Source: Afipia sp. (GTDB lineage: Bacteria > Pseudomonadota > Alphaproteobacteria > Rhizobiales > Xanthobacteraceae). From it: 64,000 nucleotides of DNA. Within the stretch, counting starts at the first letter, position 1. Each line of letters begins with the position of its first letter. Under the pieces are notes generated by a model that saw nothing but the letters and a program-made list of their open reading frames with translations, had not been told where the DNA came from and did not search any database. The stretch lies in assembly GCA_024508675.1 (NCBI GenBank), contig JANINQ010000001.1:742545-806544 (forward strand), written 5' to 3'. A program made the position numbers and the translations under genes. Below are positions 57,365 through 64,000 of the stretch, in pieces.

Positions 57365-59013
57365 GACATTCCCCGATCGGAAACCGCAATTTCCTGCGGC
57401 CGTGGCTTCCACCGACGCCGCATGAGAACCAAGAGGTCATCAGCACCATCATTGCGCTCGCGCAGTTCGCCGGCGGTTTTGGCGGGCTATCGATCGGCGG
57501 GATCGGGCTGGGGACTATCGGCCTTGGCGTGGCGGTTGGCGCATCCTTCGCCATTCAGGCGCTGAATGCTCCGAAGGCCGGGTCCGGCATTGGCGCTGCG
57601 ACGGCGATCAACGCGCCAGAAGCGCGCGGCAACGTCCAGCAGTCGGCGCCAATCAAGAAGTGGATTTATGGCCGCGTGCGCACTGGCGGCGCGGTGTTCT
57701 TTCTCGACGATAGCAAGCCGCCATATCTTTATCTCGGGCTTTTGCTCTCGGCGCGCCGGATCAGTGGCATCCGCGGCGTTCACATCAGTACGAACGATAT
57801 TGCGCTCTCGTCATTCGCGTTCGACATGGAAGTCCTCCCCCTGCCGGTCGAAGGACAGATTTACCAGAAGGCTGGAGTCAATCGGCTTTCCATGGCTTTC
57901 GGCGCCGGGACCCCCGGGCAACTGATTGACCCCATTCTCGACACCGACTTTCCGAACCTCGACAGCAGCTTTCGCCAGCGTGGCATCGCCCGCGCGGTTT
58001 TCAAGTTCAAGTTCGGCGATGACGCGGCGGACTTCGAGAAGATGTGGGGGCAGGGCGTTTCCGTTCCGAACCCGCTGATCGACATCGACGGGGCTCCGAT
58101 TTACGACCCGCGCGACCCGACTCAGTTCTATCCGTCAGACTGGCGCGACAAGGACGAGGTCGCCGCAGCCATGGCGACGTGGAAGTATCGGGTCAACGGC
58201 AAAGAGGTAGGCCGAACATCATCGCTCGTTCAAGCCGATTGGCTTGGGCATCCGAGCGGCGTGAACTATCCGCCGGGCCGTATCCGTTGGGACGAGATCG
58301 CCAAGAGCGCGGACTTCGACGAGGAACCGGTTGCAAATAAGGACGGGACCAGCCGCCCGCGCGGGACGATTGACGGCGTCGTAACGCTCGATCAGAGCCC
58401 CCGCACGGTCATTGAGGCGATGCTGACGACCAATCAAGGCTTCGTCGTGCAGGATCGCGGACACGGCTGGGTGCAGCCGTCGATGCCGCGCGCGCCTGTG
58501 TTGACGATCGATGACGACATGATGCAGGGCGGGTTCGATTTTCAATGCAATCGGGCCAAGACCGACTTGGTCAACGAGGTGACGGCGAAATTCCCGGCGG
58601 CGGATCGCGAATATCAGGACACCGATGGCCCGACGCTTACGCGAGACGACCTGATCGAATCCGATGGCGAAACTCTCTCGCGCAACATCCGGCTTCCGTA
58701 CACGTCCGACCATCGCGCGGTGCAGCAGATCGAGAAGCAGTATGTCGAAACATCGCGGCTTCCCCGCTCATGGAGCGGTCCGGTCAAAGTCCGGGCGATC
58801 GTCGACGACCTCAAGGCCGGAGCATGCGTGCGCATCTGGTCGAAGCTCTATCCCGATATGAACGGCCTCTATGACGTCGTGCAAACCGGGTTCTTGGATG
58901 ATTTTTCCGGCCTGCCGCTGTCGCTGAAGGAATGCGATCCGAACATCCCGATCGCATGGGACCCTGCGACCGACGAGCAGGATTTCACGCTGCCTCCGCT
59001 GAATGTGAGCTGA
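57361..59013 (+). CDS. Tail tip hub/host-specificity protein (J-like)
   Basis: This 550-residue protein has a hydrophobic Gly/Ile-rich stretch at 35-65 (FGGLSIGGIGLGTIGLGVAVG, here as FGGLSIGGIGLGTI), then NVQQSAPIKKWIYGRVRTGG and LGLLLSARRISGIRGVHIS, the pattern of rhizobial J-like proteins. LTIDDDMMQGGFDFQCNRAK near 379-398 and IRLPYTSDHRAVQQIEKQYV near 443-462 belong to the gpJ hub domain. It is shorter than lambda gpJ and lacks C-terminal fibronectin repeats, so receptor recognition probably rests on the fibre proteins that follow. Confidence 0.85.
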   Translation: MRHSPIGNRNFLRPWLPPTPHENQEVISTIIALAQFAGGFGGLSIGGIGLGTIGLGVAVGASFAIQALNAPKAGSGIGAATAINAPEARGNVQQSAPIKKWIYGRVRTGGAVFFLDDSKPPYLYLGLLLSARRISGIRGVHISTNDIALSSFAFDMEVLPLPVEGQIYQKAGVNRLSMAFGAGTPGQLIDPILDTDFPNLDSSFRQRGIARAVFKFKFGDDAADFEKMWGQGVSVPNPLIDIDGAPIYDPRDPTQFYPSDWRDKDEVAAAMATWKYRVNGKEVGRTSSLVQADWLGHPSGVNYPPGRIRWDEIAKSADFDEEPVANKDGTSRPRGTIDGVVTLDQSPRTVIEAMLTTNQGFVVQDRGHGWVQPSMPRAPVLTIDDDMMQGGFDFQCNRAKTDLVNEVTAKFPAADREYQDTDGPTLTRDDLIESDGETLSRNIRLPYTSDHRAVQQIEKQYVETSRLPRSWSGPVKVRAIVDDLKAGACVRIWSKLYPDMNGLYDVVQTGFLDDFSGLPLSLKECDPNIPIAWDPATDEQDFTLPPLNVS

Positions 59014-59016
59014 TGA

Positions 59017-60363
59017 ATGGATAGTGATTTCAAGACAGCGCTTAATGAGGCGACGAAGGATTACGATCCGGACTTGCTTCGGCCCGCGCTCGTCCGGCGC
59101 ACGATGTATACCTTCGCGCTCGCGGAAGACCCGGAGACGTTTGTCGCTCTGGTCAATGGCGCGATTCCGAATGCAATCGCGTGGAACAATACAATCTTCT
59201 GGCTCGACGAGGCCGATACCACGACGGCGCATGACGGCGTGACCGTCATGCGGACCTTTGACGATTATTGCTATAAGGTCGAAGACATCGACATGCGCAC
59301 GCGGTCGGTGCTGTCGGCAGCGACGACGGCTCCGCCAGTTTCCCCGGCCGAAGGTGACGCGTACATCGTGCCGGCGGGTGCGACGGGGGCGTGGTCCTCG
59401 CATCAGGACGACATCGCTGTCTATACAGCGCGTGGGTGGGTGTTTCAGGTCCCGGTTCTCGGCCGCCAGATGCAGGTCGAAGACACGAATGGGATGATGC
59501 GTTACTCGGCCACGGGCTGGGTCTATGGCTACGGGTCGCAGGCATTCGACGCTGACAGCGTCCCATATTCGGCGTCTCTGGGGTGGGGCGACCGCCTCAT
59601 TGTCGAGAACCAAGGCACCACAATCCCGCCGACGGCGACGAAGGGGCTGCGCTATATCGTTGGCGCTGCGGCCACGGGGGCGTGGGCAGGGCAGGACAAG
59701 AAGATTGCCATCTGTCAGGTGGCGGGGTCGTGGGTCTTCTATACGCCAGAGGACGGTCTGGTTGCTTTCGACAAGCAACTTCAGTCCGATTATCGGTGGA
59801 GTTCGGCGTCGTCGACGTGGATCTCCGGCGCAGGCTCGTGGGTCGCCAGGCAATCAGTATCGACGGCCTCGGGATCAACGACCGCCCCGACGGGAACGAC
59901 GGTTTACAACCCGTATTCGAGCAGCACGGCGCCGACGACTTCGCAGCGCCGCCTTATCGACACGGCAACCATCTCTCACACAGCAAAGAAGACAGGCGCA
60001 GTTCTCCGTTTCGAGTTCAGCGCCGATGCGGTGATGGCGTGGGCGGCGGCCAGCCTTAGCGTCAGCTTGACGACCATGCCTCCAGTGATCGCGCTCTATC
60101 GCGATTCCGTCGCAAATGCTCTCGATTGGGAAATGGTGGCGACGGCGCCGTTTGATTCCGTTCTTGTGGCGCTGGCGAACACGCTCTCGCCACCCGCAAC
60201 GATGTATGCGCGGATCGCCGCGCGCTTTGAATATGCCGCACCGGACACAAGTGCTCACACCTACAGGATTGCGGTCCATACCGGCGTGGTGAACAACAGC
60301 GCGAGCGGGTTGGACGTTTCGGCTCTAACCCGTCGCCTGTTCACCGTCCAAGAGGCGGCATAG
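59017..60363 (+). CDS. DUF2793-type tail appendage protein
   Basis: This 448-residue protein contains repeated DUF2793 units near 100-170 and 180-260: GDAYIVPAGATGAWSSHQDD, then GLRYIVGAAATGAWAGQDKK and WVFYTPEDGLVAF. The C-terminal 180 residues are beta-rich with IDTATISHTAKKTGAVLRFE. Such proteins form short tail appendages or baseplate fibres in alphaproteobacterial phages and GTAs. The stop overlaps the next start by one base. Confidence 0.78.
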   Translation: MDSDFKTALNEATKDYDPDLLRPALVRRTMYTFALAEDPETFVALVNGAIPNAIAWNNTIFWLDEADTTTAHDGVTVMRTFDDYCYKVEDIDMRTRSVLSAATTAPPVSPAEGDAYIVPAGATGAWSSHQDDIAVYTARGWVFQVPVLGRQMQVEDTNGMMRYSATGWVYGYGSQAFDADSVPYSASLGWGDRLIVENQGTTIPPTATKGLRYIVGAAATGAWAGQDKKIAICQVAGSWVFYTPEDGLVAFDKQLQSDYRWSSASSTWISGAGSWVARQSVSTASGSTTAPTGTTVYNPYSSSTAPTTSQRRLIDTATISHTAKKTGAVLRFEFSADAVMAWAAASLSVSLTTMPPVIALYRDSVANALDWEMVATAPFDSVLVALANTLSPPATMYARIAARFEYAAPDTSAHTYRIAVHTGVVNNSASGLDVSALTRRLFTVQEAA

Positions 60364-60713
60364 TGGCCGACCGGCAAACGCTCCTGACGTGGGCGGCATC
60401 GGCCCGGCAGGCGAAGCAGGTCTCGGGCTTCACGTTCAACGGGATGCGGATCGAGACTGATCCGGAATCCCGCGGCGTCCTGACCGGAGCCTATGTGCTG
60501 GCAAAGGACAACCAGAATTTCTCCATTTCGAACTGGAAGGTCGATGACGGCCATTACGTGACGCTGGATCGCGAAACGATCCTTGCGGTTGGCGATGCGG
60601 TCACGGCGTTCGTCCAAGCGTGTTTCGACAAGAACAGAGAAGTCGATGACCGGATTGCATCCGGCGAGATCACCACGCGCGAGCAGATCATCGCGGCGTT
60701 TGAGGAAATCTGA
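60363..60713 (+). CDS. DUF4376-type tail protein
   Basis: This 116-residue protein starts at GTG 60363. SGFTFNGMRIETDPESRGVL is the DUF4376 signature, with VTLDRETILAVGDAVTAFVQ and a C-terminal acidic helix. The family occurs next to tail fibre genes and is presumed a fibre-associated or assembly protein. It overlaps the fibre gene by one base. Confidence 0.8.
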   Translation: MADRQTLLTWAASARQAKQVSGFTFNGMRIETDPESRGVLTGAYVLAKDNQNFSISNWKVDDGHYVTLDRETILAVGDAVTAFVQACFDKNREVDDRIASGEITTREQIIAAFEEI

Positions 60714-62704
60714 TGGGCATCATTGATAACGTCTATCCGACGGGCGTACCGGTTCAGAAATCAAACGTCATTTCCGATGACAAGACCGGAAAGCGGCGCA
60801 ATATGGCGTCGGTTGACGATGTGCGGAACTCCGATCTGTCCGGGCAGACGGCCGGAATCTATGTCCGCGCAGTTCAGCAATTTTACGACCTGGATACTAA
60901 CGACACGACCACCCCGGACGATGGCGACAGTTGCATCATCGACTATGCAGGCAATCGCTTCAAGAAGATCGATTTGGGCGGCGGGAGCATTGACAAGGCG
61001 GCGAATTACGATTGGACCGGCCAACATACTTTTACGAAAGTGCTAGAGGTTAATCCTGCGATCGGGACGACAGATCAGGGATTTGCTATCGTTCAAGAGC
61101 CGAGCGGCACTTCAACGTCGAGCGCGTATCATGCCTATAACTCCATCGCGGTCGATAACGACGACGCCGATACTGACGGTCTGACTGGAGCGAATATCGC
61201 ATTCAGCGTGACGCACAACTTCGGCGGCTCGAATACCAAGGGCGCGCGGATCGGCAATTACACGCGCGTGAACCTGACCGCGCCAACAAATTCCAGCAAC
61301 CTCGCCAAGGAATACGTCGGGGTCTCGGGCTATTGCGTGGCCTTGTCGGACGACGGAGGCACGGACCTGACGACGGGCGCGCGCGGCTCGATTTTCGGTG
61401 CGAACTTCGTCGCATCCGTCGCACCAAGCATTCCAAACCTGTTCGGGGTCATCGGTGGCGAGGTGAACATCCTCTTGCGTGCCGGTTCGTCGTCGCAGCG
61501 CAAGATCGGCTGGCAGATTGTCGCTGGCGCAGATGATGCTGTTCAAGGCGCGACATGGGACGCGGCCTTGAGCATTTCCAGCCAGACGGGCGCTGTCGGC
61601 TGGAAGGACGGAATCGTTTTCGGGAACGCCAATGGGCAATTCCCGATGAACTCGAACGGCACCATCTTGCGCGCGACCAGCGGCAACGCCACGCGCGGCA
61701 TTGACTTCGCATCGGTTACGTTCTCCGGTACTGCATTCCGCAGCCCAGGATTTTCTGTCGGAGCGACAGGAAACATCAATGTCGGCTCCTCTGGTTCGAC
61801 GAACGGCACGATCTCTTTTGCAAACGCCACGTCGGGCAGCGTTTCATTGACGCCTGTCTCTGGCGCTCTAGGCTCGTCGGTCCTCTCGCTTCCGGCAAAA
61901 ACAGGAACGCTTGCTACGACTTCGGACATTCGTGAGCGGCTTGCCGGCGCGCGAACCTACTATGTTCGTGGCGATGGCAGCGACAGCAACAACGGGCTGG
62001 CGAACACTTCTGGGGGAGCTTTTCTGACGATTCAGAAGGCGATCGACGTCATCGTTGGTACGCTCGATTTCTCTGGTTTCGCCGTCACAATCCAGATTGG
62101 TGACGCCACGTACACAGGTGGGGCCGTTTTTAATGGCCCATGGGATGGCGGCGGTACTCTCACCATTCAAGGCAATAGCTCGACGCCGAGCAATGTTGTC
62201 ATCAGCACCACATCTGCGAGTTGCTTCCGCAACAGTGGAGTCCTGCCAGGAGTTCTGACTGTCAAAGACTTGGAGATGCGTACCACCACCTCCGGGAGCG
62301 GCATCTTCAACGAGGGTGTCGGGAGAATTCAGTATAGCAATGTGATCTTCGGCGCTTGCGCGACCGCCCACGTCAACGCTGCTGCAAAATCAGCAAAGAT
62401 TACCGCGAACGGAAACTATACGATCAACGGCAATTCGCCTTATCACTTACTCTCGCTTCGCGGCGAAATCGACATTTCGGCGCGAACCGTCACCATCAGC
62501 GGTAGTCCGGCATTCTCCGCAGCGTTCGCATCAGCGCTTCGGCTCGGCTACATCGGTGCAGAAGCAAATACGTTCTCCGGCAGCGCAACCGGGGCGCGAT
62601 ATGTGGTCAACACAAACGCTGTTCTCTATACGGGTGGCGGCGGATCAACTTATCTGCCGGGAGATTCCGCTGGTTCTGCGGCTACGGGCGGCTTGTACGC
62701 GTAA
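60713..62704 (+). CDS. Tail fibre with C-terminal beta-helix
   Basis: This 663-residue receptor-binding candidate has an N-terminal 60-residue virion-attachment segment (NVYPTGVPVQKSNVISDDKT). Long beta-rich Gly/Ser/Thr repeats follow to about residue 400. The C-terminal domain begins at TYYVRGDGSDSNNGLANTSG near 417-436 and has the TIQKAIDV pattern and short hydrophobic rungs of a right-handed beta-helix. Such domains bind or degrade surface polysaccharide. The last 55 bases overlap the convergent acyltransferase gene. Confidence 0.82.
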   Translation: MGIIDNVYPTGVPVQKSNVISDDKTGKRRNMASVDDVRNSDLSGQTAGIYVRAVQQFYDLDTNDTTTPDDGDSCIIDYAGNRFKKIDLGGGSIDKAANYDWTGQHTFTKVLEVNPAIGTTDQGFAIVQEPSGTSTSSAYHAYNSIAVDNDDADTDGLTGANIAFSVTHNFGGSNTKGARIGNYTRVNLTAPTNSSNLAKEYVGVSGYCVALSDDGGTDLTTGARGSIFGANFVASVAPSIPNLFGVIGGEVNILLRAGSSSQRKIGWQIVAGADDAVQGATWDAALSISSQTGAVGWKDGIVFGNANGQFPMNSNGTILRATSGNATRGIDFASVTFSGTAFRSPGFSVGATGNINVGSSGSTNGTISFANATSGSVSLTPVSGALGSSVLSLPAKTGTLATTSDIRERLAGARTYYVRGDGSDSNNGLANTSGGAFLTIQKAIDVIVGTLDFSGFAVTIQIGDATYTGGAVFNGPWDGGGTLTIQGNSSTPSNVVISTTSASCFRNSGVLPGVLTVKDLEMRTTTSGSGIFNEGVGRIQYSNVIFGACATAHVNAAAKSAKITANGNYTINGNSPYHLLSLRGEIDISARTVTISGSPAFSAAFASALRLGYIGAEANTFSGSATGARYVVNTNAVLYTGGGGSTYLPGDSAGSAATGGLYA

Positions 62705-63705
62705 TCCAGATAGGCAGACGAAAGACGATCGGCCAAGGGCTTGCTAAGGCGCCGATAAAGAAGATGGTCAAACCAACCGTAAGCTAGTCCAGCGGACAGC
62801 CCGACAACAAGGCAAATCGCACATGCTGCTGGGTAACCCAATTTTCCGATACCGAGGACTACCAAAGCCCAGATGATTGGAGCGTGCGCGAGATATAGGC
62901 CGTATGAATAGTCGCCGCCGCGCACGAGCGGCTTTAACCATCGTTGCCGCAATAGCGCGTCGTTGAAAAAGACGGCCAGATAAATCAACCCAAGCGTGCC
63001 GATCGCAAAAACTGGAACGCTCTGATATGGCGAGCCTGATCGCCAAAAGCCGGTAACCGCGACCACACCGATGGTGGCGAGCGGCCAAGTTGACCCATTA
63101 AGCGCGCGCCCGAGTGCCGCTCCGGCGATGAACAGCAGAGAGATGGGGTTGGTCAGTATTGCCAAGAGATTGGCGGTAAAAACCTTGGGCGCGGGGAGAA
63201 AGTACGCCGTCACGACTATTGCAGTGGCCCAGAAGACAAGGCCGACGTCAAACGCTCTGCGTCCGCCAAACATCAAGGCAAGCGCGACTCCGTAATAGGT
63301 CATCTCATAGATGAGAGTCCAAAACGGTACTTGTGACCAAGAGTCGATTGTGCTGCCAGTCGGCAGTAACGTATAGGACCAAACCCATCGCACTTTTTCC
63401 GGTGCAACGGCTCCGATGCTTATCATCACGATTGCCGCAATCGCCGTGGCAATAATGTAGGGCGGATAAATTCTCGCGATTCGATGAAGCGCGAACTTGA
63501 GGGGCCGCTGATCGATAAGCCCGGCGATTACAAAGCCTGAGATGACAAAGAAGATGTAGACTCCGCCTGCTCCAAGTTGCAGTCGGAAAAACGGCTTCAA
63601 GTCAATTCCGAACTGTATCGACGGCATATAGACCGCGTGCTGGATCAGCACCATGGCCGCAGCGACGAACCGTAAAATCTGAATCCCGTCTAACCGGCCT
63701 GACAT
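62650..63705 (-). CDS. Phage-borne AT3 acyltransferase (O-acetylase candidate)
   Basis: This 351-residue protein has about ten transmembrane helices. The AT3 family motif R-x10-H is present as Arg12 and His23 (ILRFVAAAMVLIQH), and RIARIYPPYI follows helix 3. It resembles OafA-like O-antigen or exopolysaccharide acetylases. The gene is opposite to the late operon and ends inside the tail fibre gene, so it is probably expressed independently in the lysogen. It could acetylate the phage receptor and block superinfection. That role is inferred from position and family. Confidence 0.85.
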   Translation of the reverse strand: MSGRLDGIQILRFVAAAMVLIQHAVYMPSIQFGIDLKPFFRLQLGAGGVYIFFVISGFVIAGLIDQRPLKFALHRIARIYPPYIIATAIAAIVMISIGAVAPEKVRWVWSYTLLPTGSTIDSWSQVPFWTLIYEMTYYGVALALMFGGRRAFDVGLVFWATAIVVTAYFLPAPKVFTANLLAILTNPISLLFIAGAALGRALNGSTWPLATIGVVAVTGFWRSGSPYQSVPVFAIGTLGLIYLAVFFNDALLRQRWLKPLVRGGDYSYGLYLAHAPIIWALVVLGIGKLGYPAACAICLVVGLSAGLAYGWFDHLLYRRLSKPLADRLSSAYLDYAYKPPVAAEPAESPGR

Positions 63706-63754
63706 TTCACTCCCCAGCGCCGGGAAACATACCCCACCAGTTCCAGCACATCTA

Positions 63755-63770
63755 GCCCGCCTTCGCGGGC
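63755..63770. other. GC-rich hairpin between acyltransferase and holin-like gene
   Basis: GCCCGC, loop CTTC and GCGGGC form a 6-bp perfect stem without a T tract. It lies upstream of the acyltransferase start on one strand and before the holin-like gene on the other, and could be a weak attenuator. The remaining 80-odd bases between the two genes show nothing clear. Confidence 0.3.
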
Positions 63771-63794
63771 CGCGAACCTATGGAGAATCCGACA

Positions 63795-64000
63795 ATGCGC
63801 CTGATCGATGATTGGCGGACGGCGGTTGGCCGTCTTTGGAGCATGCGCCTTGCCATCGGGTCTGCGGTGCTTTGGTCTGCCGTGGGCGGGCTGTTGCTGG
63901 TGTGGCCTGCGTTGGCCGACCGGGTGCCGCTGTGGGTCTACGTGCTGGGCGGACTGGTGCTGTCCGTGCTGTTCGGCGTTGCGCGCCTCCTGAAGCAACC
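63795..64000 (+). CDS. Holin-like small membrane protein (partial)
   Basis: ATG 63795 with GGAGAA upstream opens a frame that runs off the window. The 68 visible residues start MRLIDDWRTAVGRLWSMRLA, followed by two hydrophobic helices (LWSAVGGLLLVWP and YVLGGLVLSVLFGVARLL). This matches the small holin-like DUF7940 proteins that precede endolysin genes in related prophages. A role in membrane lesion formation for lysis is inferred. Confidence 0.6.
   Translation, partial: MRLIDDWRTAVGRLWSMRLAIGSAVLWSAVGGLLLVWPALADRVPLWVYVLGGLVLSVLFGVARLLKQ

Larger units (their letters stand above)
24191..64000. mobile_element. HK97-like siphophage prophage integrated at tRNA-Val (right end outside window)
   Basis: The element starts at the tRNA fragment. 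It contains integrase and lysogeny control, divergent early operons, a cargo block, and a complete head and tail module in HK97-like order up to a holin-like gene at the window edge. The attR site with the intact tRNA-Val, and the endolysin, are expected beyond 64000. Long non-contractile tail organisation (tail tube, frameshifted chaperones, tape measure, no sheath) indicates a siphophage. The structural genes look intact, but the integrase carries a substitution in a catalytic residue. Confidence 0.92.

Noticed and set aside
41982..62704. A gene transfer agent instead of a prophage
   Set aside because: The tail module has GTA-like members, but integrase, attL, repressor/cro control, cargo genes and HNH/terminase packaging point to a temperate phage.
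63690..63998. Minus-strand 102-aa frame at the right edge
   Set aside because: It is Gln/His/Arg-rich and antisense to the holin-like frame, which has a ribosome-binding site and two membrane helices.

Overview
The window comes from a high-GC alphaproteobacterium, most likely of the Bradyrhizobium/Afipia/Rhodopseudomonas group. The evidence is its gene content: a short CspA-type protein, an Flp pilin, DUF2927, DUF982 and DUF3147-type proteins, YcjX/YcjF-like proteins, several acyl-CoA catabolic genes and a REP-like palindrome of a type I associate with these genera. Family names throughout come from reading translated sequence. No database search was run.

Positions 1-24190 are ordinary chromosome. 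In order they hold the end of a small gene; a Bcr/CflA-type exporter; htpX and a cold-shock gene sharing a terminator; a membrane adenylate/guanylate cyclase fused to a [2Fe-2S] domain; a GT39-like glycosyltransferase; the ycjX-ycjF pair; a hemolysin III-like protein and an SDR. An acyl-CoA block follows (MaoC-type hydratase, CaiB-type CoA-transferase, acyl-CoA dehydrogenase, cytochrome P450), then a soluble chemoreceptor with two PAS domains, an isovaleryl-CoA dehydrogenase, DUF2927, an L,D-transpeptidase, a ThDP enzyme, an Flp pilin and an acyltransferase.

Positions 24191-64000 are a prophage that runs off the right edge. Its left boundary is a 50-bp 3' fragment of a tRNA-Val(CAC) gene on the minus strand, the displaced half left by integration. 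The intact tRNA should lie at the unseen right end. A minus-strand early operon runs from a BRO/KilAC antirepressor (32353) through small unknown genes, an unknown 408-aa protein, RNase HI, an excisionase-like protein and the integrase to a DUF262/DUF1524 (GmrSD-like) restriction gene next to attL. A divergent plus-strand early operon starts with a Cro-like gene. Between them lies a repressor flanked by five 17-bp dyad sites of the form TAASCC-N5-GGSTTA. Two sites overlap a leftward promoter and three lie in the repressor/cro intergenic region. The repressor's S24-like domain appears to lack its catalytic Ser, so lysogeny may be broken by the antirepressor rather than by self-cleavage. The integrase has Cys where the near-invariant second catalytic Arg should be.

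Positions 36334-41868 hold small DUF982-type genes and a block of bacterial-type cargo: a cysteine hydrolase, a PAP2 phosphatase, two DUF3147-like membrane proteins, DUF4142 and small proteins. From 41982 a long plus-strand late operon follows HK97-like siphophage order: HNH, terminases, prohead protease, capsid, a glycosyltransferase-like gene, portal, a collagen-like protein, connectors, tail tube, tail chaperones joined by a programmed -1 frameshift (GGGAAAA), tape measure, tail tip proteins and a beta-helix tail fibre. A convergent AT3 acyltransferase overlaps the fibre's 3' end and is a candidate for lysogenic surface conversion. A holin-like gene is cut by the window end.
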